This document shows positions 26,101 through 32,100 of a stretch of DNA of 64,000 bases, piece after piece. Below the pieces are notes generated by a model. The model saw only the letters and a list, made by a program, of their open reading frames with translations, did not search any database and was not told where the DNA came from. Positions within the stretch are counted from its first letter, which is position 1. Every line of letters starts with the position of its first letter. Both the position numbers and the translations under genes were made by a program. Origin of the DNA: Mesostigma viride (taxonomy: Eukaryota; Streptophyta; Mesostigmatophyceae; Mesostigmatales; Mesostigmataceae); NCBI GenBank assembly GCA_009746045.1, contig RPFO01001163.1, positions 1 to 64,000 of the forward strand. Direction: 5' to 3'.

Positions 26101-29100
26101 ATGGGGGAACACCCCAGAACCAGCACTACAACCCTTCACCAATATTTCGAAAAACAGCGGGTCACCTCTCCGTAAAATGGGGAGGCCGGCAGCGTCGACT
26201 TACACTGGGCGTAGCCGCCATAGTGGCCGCAAAGTGGCCCCCATGGCGCCCAGCCTACCTTTCCTCACGTTGGAAAGTTGCAAGCTGCGAAAATGCCTCC
26301 CTACGTTCACCGCACCACTCTAAGTGCGTGTGAAAATGAAAAACAAAGCCCATGCTCTCAAGGCGCCGCCCCCCCCTCAAAAGGGCGAGCACGGACGACA
26401 GTAGGCACTGGTACCAGCCTTCTCCTACTCTAGTCCTATGTAACACAAACATCTCACATGGTGTAGTTGACGTACGGTAGAGTTACGCTAGACCAGTGTA
26501 AAAAGATTCGGACTGCGAGATTCGGGACTCGATGGGACTTTGGGACACCTTTGAATAATTCGGAAAATATTCGGTACCCTCATTTCCATGCCATTTTCAC
26601 GTGGTTAGTGATTATAAACAGTCATATGTGATGTTGGAATGGTAATGCATGCTATTGCCTACACAATGGAAACAATATTGACCTTGCACAGGGCATAGCA
26701 GGTCACCCCTCGTAAAGTCATCCACATTGCTAATACCATGGATAATCTATGCATAATCTCAAAGTAAAGTTGAACAGAAAGTGAAAATTCCTGCAAATGG
26801 CGATGCAAGATAAACGAAAAGAACCGATGCCCTAACATAATGCCATCAAGGATTGTCATAGCCACAGCCGCCACCATGGAAACTGCCACTTCCTTGGCCA
26901 GCTCCTTCTCATCATCATGAGCTGCTCGTGTTTTTCTGCTGTTGCTTCGCGTCAATCGATGCCTGCATGGCCAGCTTTGTAATGGGCTGCGCTGGTTTGC
27001 ATTCGTGTCGGATGTTGAGCCGCGATCCAGCTGCAGGCAGCCATGCATGTGGCCCCTCGCCCTCAAGGCTGTGCTCAGCTAGCTTCCCATGAACGTGCCA
27101 TGCATGGCAGTCCTAACTGCAAATCACGCTAATTATAATCTTCTTGTTCTTTCCCAGCTTAACGAAGCTTTCCTTGCGTGCAGCAGCGACTGTTGCCGTG
27201 GCTCTGGAGCAGCCAGGACCTACGGACAAAGCTGCACGGCCGATAAACAAATAAACTCCGGCCACCTGCTTCGCTAAGACAGTTTGCTTCATCTAAAAAG
27301 CATCGACATTGTGTGGCAGATCAGGATGATTTATACCCAAAGACCTTGTGTTGAATAAATAAAACAATCTGACCAGCAAGCGAGTTGCACGGAGACATTG
27401 CAGCTGCAAAATCTGGACGTGATATAGGATGCGCTTACCAACCGCGTCATATTGCCAATCCCTAACTTCAATCATCCATTCCCAATTCAATTATGAATAT
27501 GTAGGTGTCCATATCCAAGCTGGCTACTTCCTGCGATTACAAATAACGCAATCACTAGCGTGATTTTACATGCCGTCAAGGCAGGCAAAATTGGGTATGC
27601 ACGTCGCCTGCTCAGTCACTGCCGACCGCCACGTGGCAATCGTCTGAGCGAGCGGCGCCCTCGAGCTTGCGTGTACGCCGGCGCGGCGCGCCTGGCGGAC
27701 CGAATCTCCCACCTCGGAAAATATTCCGCCGAAGTCCCGGAACTCAGAATCTTCCGAATTATTCACTCAATCGTACCAAATCTTTTTACACTGCGCTAGA
27801 CAGGCGGCAGATTGGCCCCCTTTGAGCCCGCCGCAACATAACTATAAAATGAGAAGATCGCTAAAAACTGAAAAACTCTGTGGGAGCTGTTCCTTTGTCA
27901 AGGACCTGTGGATGATCCAGTGTGTGCACCAGACCTGTGGATGATCAAGTGTGTGCACCAGACCTGTGGATGATCAAGTGTGTGCACCAGACCTGTGGAT
28001 GATCAAGTGTGTGCACCAGACCTGTGGATGATCAAGTGTGTGCACCAGACCTGTGGATGATCCAGTGTGTGCACCAGACCTGTGGATGATCAAGTGTGTG
28101 CACCAGACCTGTGGATGATCAAGTGTGTGCACCAGACCTGTGGATGATCCAGTGTGTGCACCAGACCTGTGGATGATCAAGTGTGTGCACCAGACCTGTG
28201 GATGATCCAGTGTGTGCACCAGACCTGTGGATGATCCAGTGTGTGCACCAGACCTGTGGATGATCAAGTGTGTGCACCAGACCTGTGGATGATCCAGTGT
28301 GTGCACCAGACCTGTGGATGATCCAGTGTGTGCACCAGACCTGTGGATGATCCAGTGTGTGCACCAGACCTGTGGATGATCAAGTGTGTGCACCATGTGA
28401 CCTGGCGTGCACCAGACATGAGGTGAGTCATCGTGTTGTTGATGTCTCGTTAATGACCACCTGGCCGAGGGATGGCCTACTCAACCCAACACCCCATTTG
28501 TAGTGGTTATGGCTGTGGGAATCAACGTGGGAGTGCTGGGACACGGCAACGCGACCAGCAGAGCTCATGCATGCTCCCCGCACATCTCCTCTCGCGGCTA
28601 GCAGTGGAGTCTGGCCCTCATCGACATGGCCAGCCCTCCACCGCGTGTACGAGCCCAGGGTTGGCTGGCATGCCGTCCTTGTGCCGTTCGTACCTCATTG
28701 GCACGGCATCCATCGATTGCTGGCGACTGCTGCATTCTTGTCAGAACATGTTGTGTACGGTTTTTCCTTCTGTCTACTCTGTAGGTTTTTTTGTCTACTA
28801 CGTTTTCGCCTACCAAGCTTTGGTCTCATAGATGGCCGAAGCGAAGGTCCATTCTATTCCCACTATTGCCAATCCACCAGCATTTGATTAAAACAATAAG
28901 TGGGCAATTACAGAACCCATGAGTGAGCCTGCCACGCTGCACCCATTTCATGATTGATTGTAGTTCTCGTTACCCTAGAAACAAAGACAAGAAGAGGGAG
29001 GGAGGGTGGGACAAGAAAAAGAGACCTAGAACATCGTGCAAATGGCACTTTAGGGCGGCGTAGCCCGGGCTCGCCTCATGAGCCGTCAGCAACAGTAACT

Positions 29101-32100
29101 TAATTGCTACTTAACTTAACGAACTAGAAATGGCCATACAAAACTGGCCAACTAATTCTAACTCATGGAACCGGTCCAGCCCAAGGCCCACCGTCCCGTA
29201 GTACCACTCACATAGCGGCGTTCATTCTCATCTATTATAAAGAAACTACGTTCAGAGAACACCGATTCTATTCCCACTATTACCAATCCACCAACATTTG
29301 ATTAAAACAATAAGTGGGCAATTACAGAACCCATGAGTGAGCCTGCCACGCTGCACCCATTTCATGATTGATTGTAGTTCTCGTTACCCAACCCCCCTTT
29401 CCTGGTGCTTTATCACCAAAGCTCCGCCAACCACTTTCGCTCAGTGGCTCTCGAGGCTGCCCTGCCGCAACGGCCATGACCATTACAATCGCTGGCGGCT
29501 GTAGCGAGCCTCATGCACGATAACCCTTCGCAGGGCCCCCCCCAGCCTTCCACCCTTGGCCAGTAAAAAAGGGTGTTGAATGTGCACGCAAAGACAAGGA
29601 AGAAGACGCCACATTTAACCGGCCTCCCTCAAGGACCAGTATCGCCCTGACGTGACGACAACTTGAAAGACGCCACCCGTTGCCACCATATCTCGATTAC
29701 TGTCAACGTTGTCACCTGGGGGAGTAACTTTCCATATTTCAGGTTTTAGTTGATGAGCAGGCTCTCATCACACACCCCAGCGGCCGATAAAGCGCAAGCG
29801 CAACTGGGCCGGCCAAAATATTTGGTCCTGCCCGGCCCAGGTCCGTCTGTTAAACTGGCCCCTTAAGTCTCGGTCTGAATCGAAATATTGCATAATTCCG
29901 GAGTTCGTCCCTACCACATTTCCGAGACCTCACGCACCCATAAGAGCGGGTGCTGGTAAATATTTTTCTACTTACGTGAGGGCCGACAGATTTGTCGTCC
30001 ATCACAATGCCCACTAAAAGTAACCCGACCACCCTTCCTTCGGCAGTCAGCAGTCAGGAACTGCAACCTTACTGCGACATTCCGCAGCAAAGCGGTAGGC
30101 ACTGCAGCGTGGCACGGAAGACTTACTCATGGTTTCAGAGTCCCGTACAGGTGCCACGCGCAGGCAAACGCGAAGTATTTTATAGTCTCTCGTCGGCCAA
30201 GAACCCAGCTGCGGGGAGAAAACCGACGAGGGTAATGTTTAATTTCTTTTTCACAGTCACGTGACTGTTCATGCTATGTCAGTCACGCGCCATCTCTAAT
30301 CGGCCACCGCCAGCCAAAAAGGCTGACGTGATTAGGGCAACATTAAATTTCTTGTAATCCGCCATACCCATACCCCATACATCCGATTACAAGAAAAAGA
30401 GACCTAGAACATCGTGCAAATGGCACTTTAGGGCGGCGTAGCCCGGGCTCGCCTCATGAGCCGTCAGCAACAGTAACTTAATTGCTACTTAACTTAACGA
30501 ACTAGAAATGGCCATACAAAACTTGCCAACTAGTTCTAACTCATGGAACCGGTCCAGCCCAAGGCCCACCGTCCCGTAGTACCACTCACATAGCGGCGTT
30601 CATTCTCATCTATTATAAAGAAACTACATTCAGAGAACACCGATTAGAACACCTTCATAGATGAGAGTTTTATTACAATGAGTTCGTGCAGACCTTACAG
30701 GGGCCTAGTCACACCATCAGAATCATTGTCAAGCCGGCCATTTCACCACGCTGGGGCCCAGCGCATGCCCCTTGGGTCCAAGCTTTTCCCTCAAACAGCA
30801 TCGTGGGTGGGTGAGTGGGTGAGTGGGTGAGTGGGTGAGTGGGTGAGTGGGTGAGTGGGTGAGTGGGTGAGTGGGTGAGTGGGTGAGTGGGTGAGTGGGT
30901 GAGTGGGTGAGTGGGTGAGTGGGTGAGTGGGTGAGTGGGTGAGTGGGTGAGTGGGTGAGTGGGTGAGTGGGTGAGTGGGTGAGTGGGTGAGTGGGTGAGT
31001 GGGTGAGTGGGTGAGTAGGTGAGTAGGTGAGCAGGTGAGCAGGTGAGCAGGTGAGCAGGTGAGCAGGTGAGTAGGTGAGTGGGTGAGTGGGTGGCTGGGT
31101 GGCTGGGTGGCTGGGTGGCTGGGTGGTGTGTGTGTGTGTTTGGGGGGGGGGGGGGGGGGGGGTTGGGTGGGAACTGCAAAAAAGGCTCCCTACGTTCACC
31201 ACACCACTCCAGGTGCGTACGTTTGGAAAAATATCTCTATATCTCTTACAGTGCGTTCAAGGCGCCGCGCCCCCTTTTGGTACTTCAATTGCCACAAAAC
31301 GGGGGGCACGTGCCACACTGGGCACTATTGGCACAGCCGGCCCCCTCTAGTCTAGTCCAATGTAGCACAAGCACTGTACATGGTGTAGGTGACAGACGGT
31401 AGAGCTATGCTACAAGCGGCAGATCGGGCCCCTTGAAACCCTCTGCAAGCAAGTATGAAGTGGGCAAATAGCTCAACACTTTCATGCGTGTGTTAAATGG
31501 ACCTAATAGGAAGGTTGCGAGCTTACGTAATTCCACTTAAATTTACTTACTTTTGAGGGTCCAATCCCCTCATCTCGCCTTTTGAGGGGTGTGCCCCAGG
31601 TTACGCTCCTCTAAGCGGGCGCTTGGTCTCTACTTCGTCCATACCATGGCTTTGTCATCATCTGCGCTCATCTCCTAGCTTGGTAGCTGCAGGACAGGCT
31701 CCCCAGAGCAGGGTCAACAGCTAACCTACGTGCTGTGCATGATAGGGGGCGGGGGCGGGGGCGGGGCGGGGGCGGGGGCGGGGCGGGGCGGGCGGGGCGG
31801 GGCGGGGGCGGGGGCGGGGGCGAGGGCGGGGGTGGGGGCGAGGGCGGGGGCGGGGGCGGGTCATGGCGTGCGGCGGCAGGTTCGGCGCGAGGAGTCCAAG
31901 AAGCTGGGCGAGAACATGGTGATGATCCAGATGTACAACGAGCAGCAGCGAGAGCTCAAGGAGCTGATGCAGCTCATGCAGGAGGTGCAGGTGCGTGCGC
32001 GCGACTCATCGGAGACAGCGATTTTGTGGGTTGCATAGATAGGGACGATGCACCGCATGCTGGAGGTGGCACGGTCTAGGGACGGGGTCAGGCGCAGGGG

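Larger units (their letters stand above)
24869..27875. repeat. Dispersed repeat family R, copy 2, split by two insertions
   Basis: Sequence matching copy 1 is found at 24869-25066, 26282-26493 and 27794-27875. The gaps are an unclassified 1.2-kb insert and a hAT-like element. It sits head-to-tail with copy 1. Confidence 0.7.

Noticed and set aside
25109-26323. 404-codon open frame as a host gene
   Set aside because: It crosses the edge of an insert into a dispersed repeat, has no recognised domain and has no splice or codon signature that supports coding.
27974-28396. Possible CRISPR-like array of 29-bp repeats
   Set aside because: Units are contiguous with no unique spacers, in a eukaryotic intron. 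It is a minisatellite.
30709-31202. Thr/His/Pro-rich antisense frames
   Set aside because: They are produced by the octamer array.
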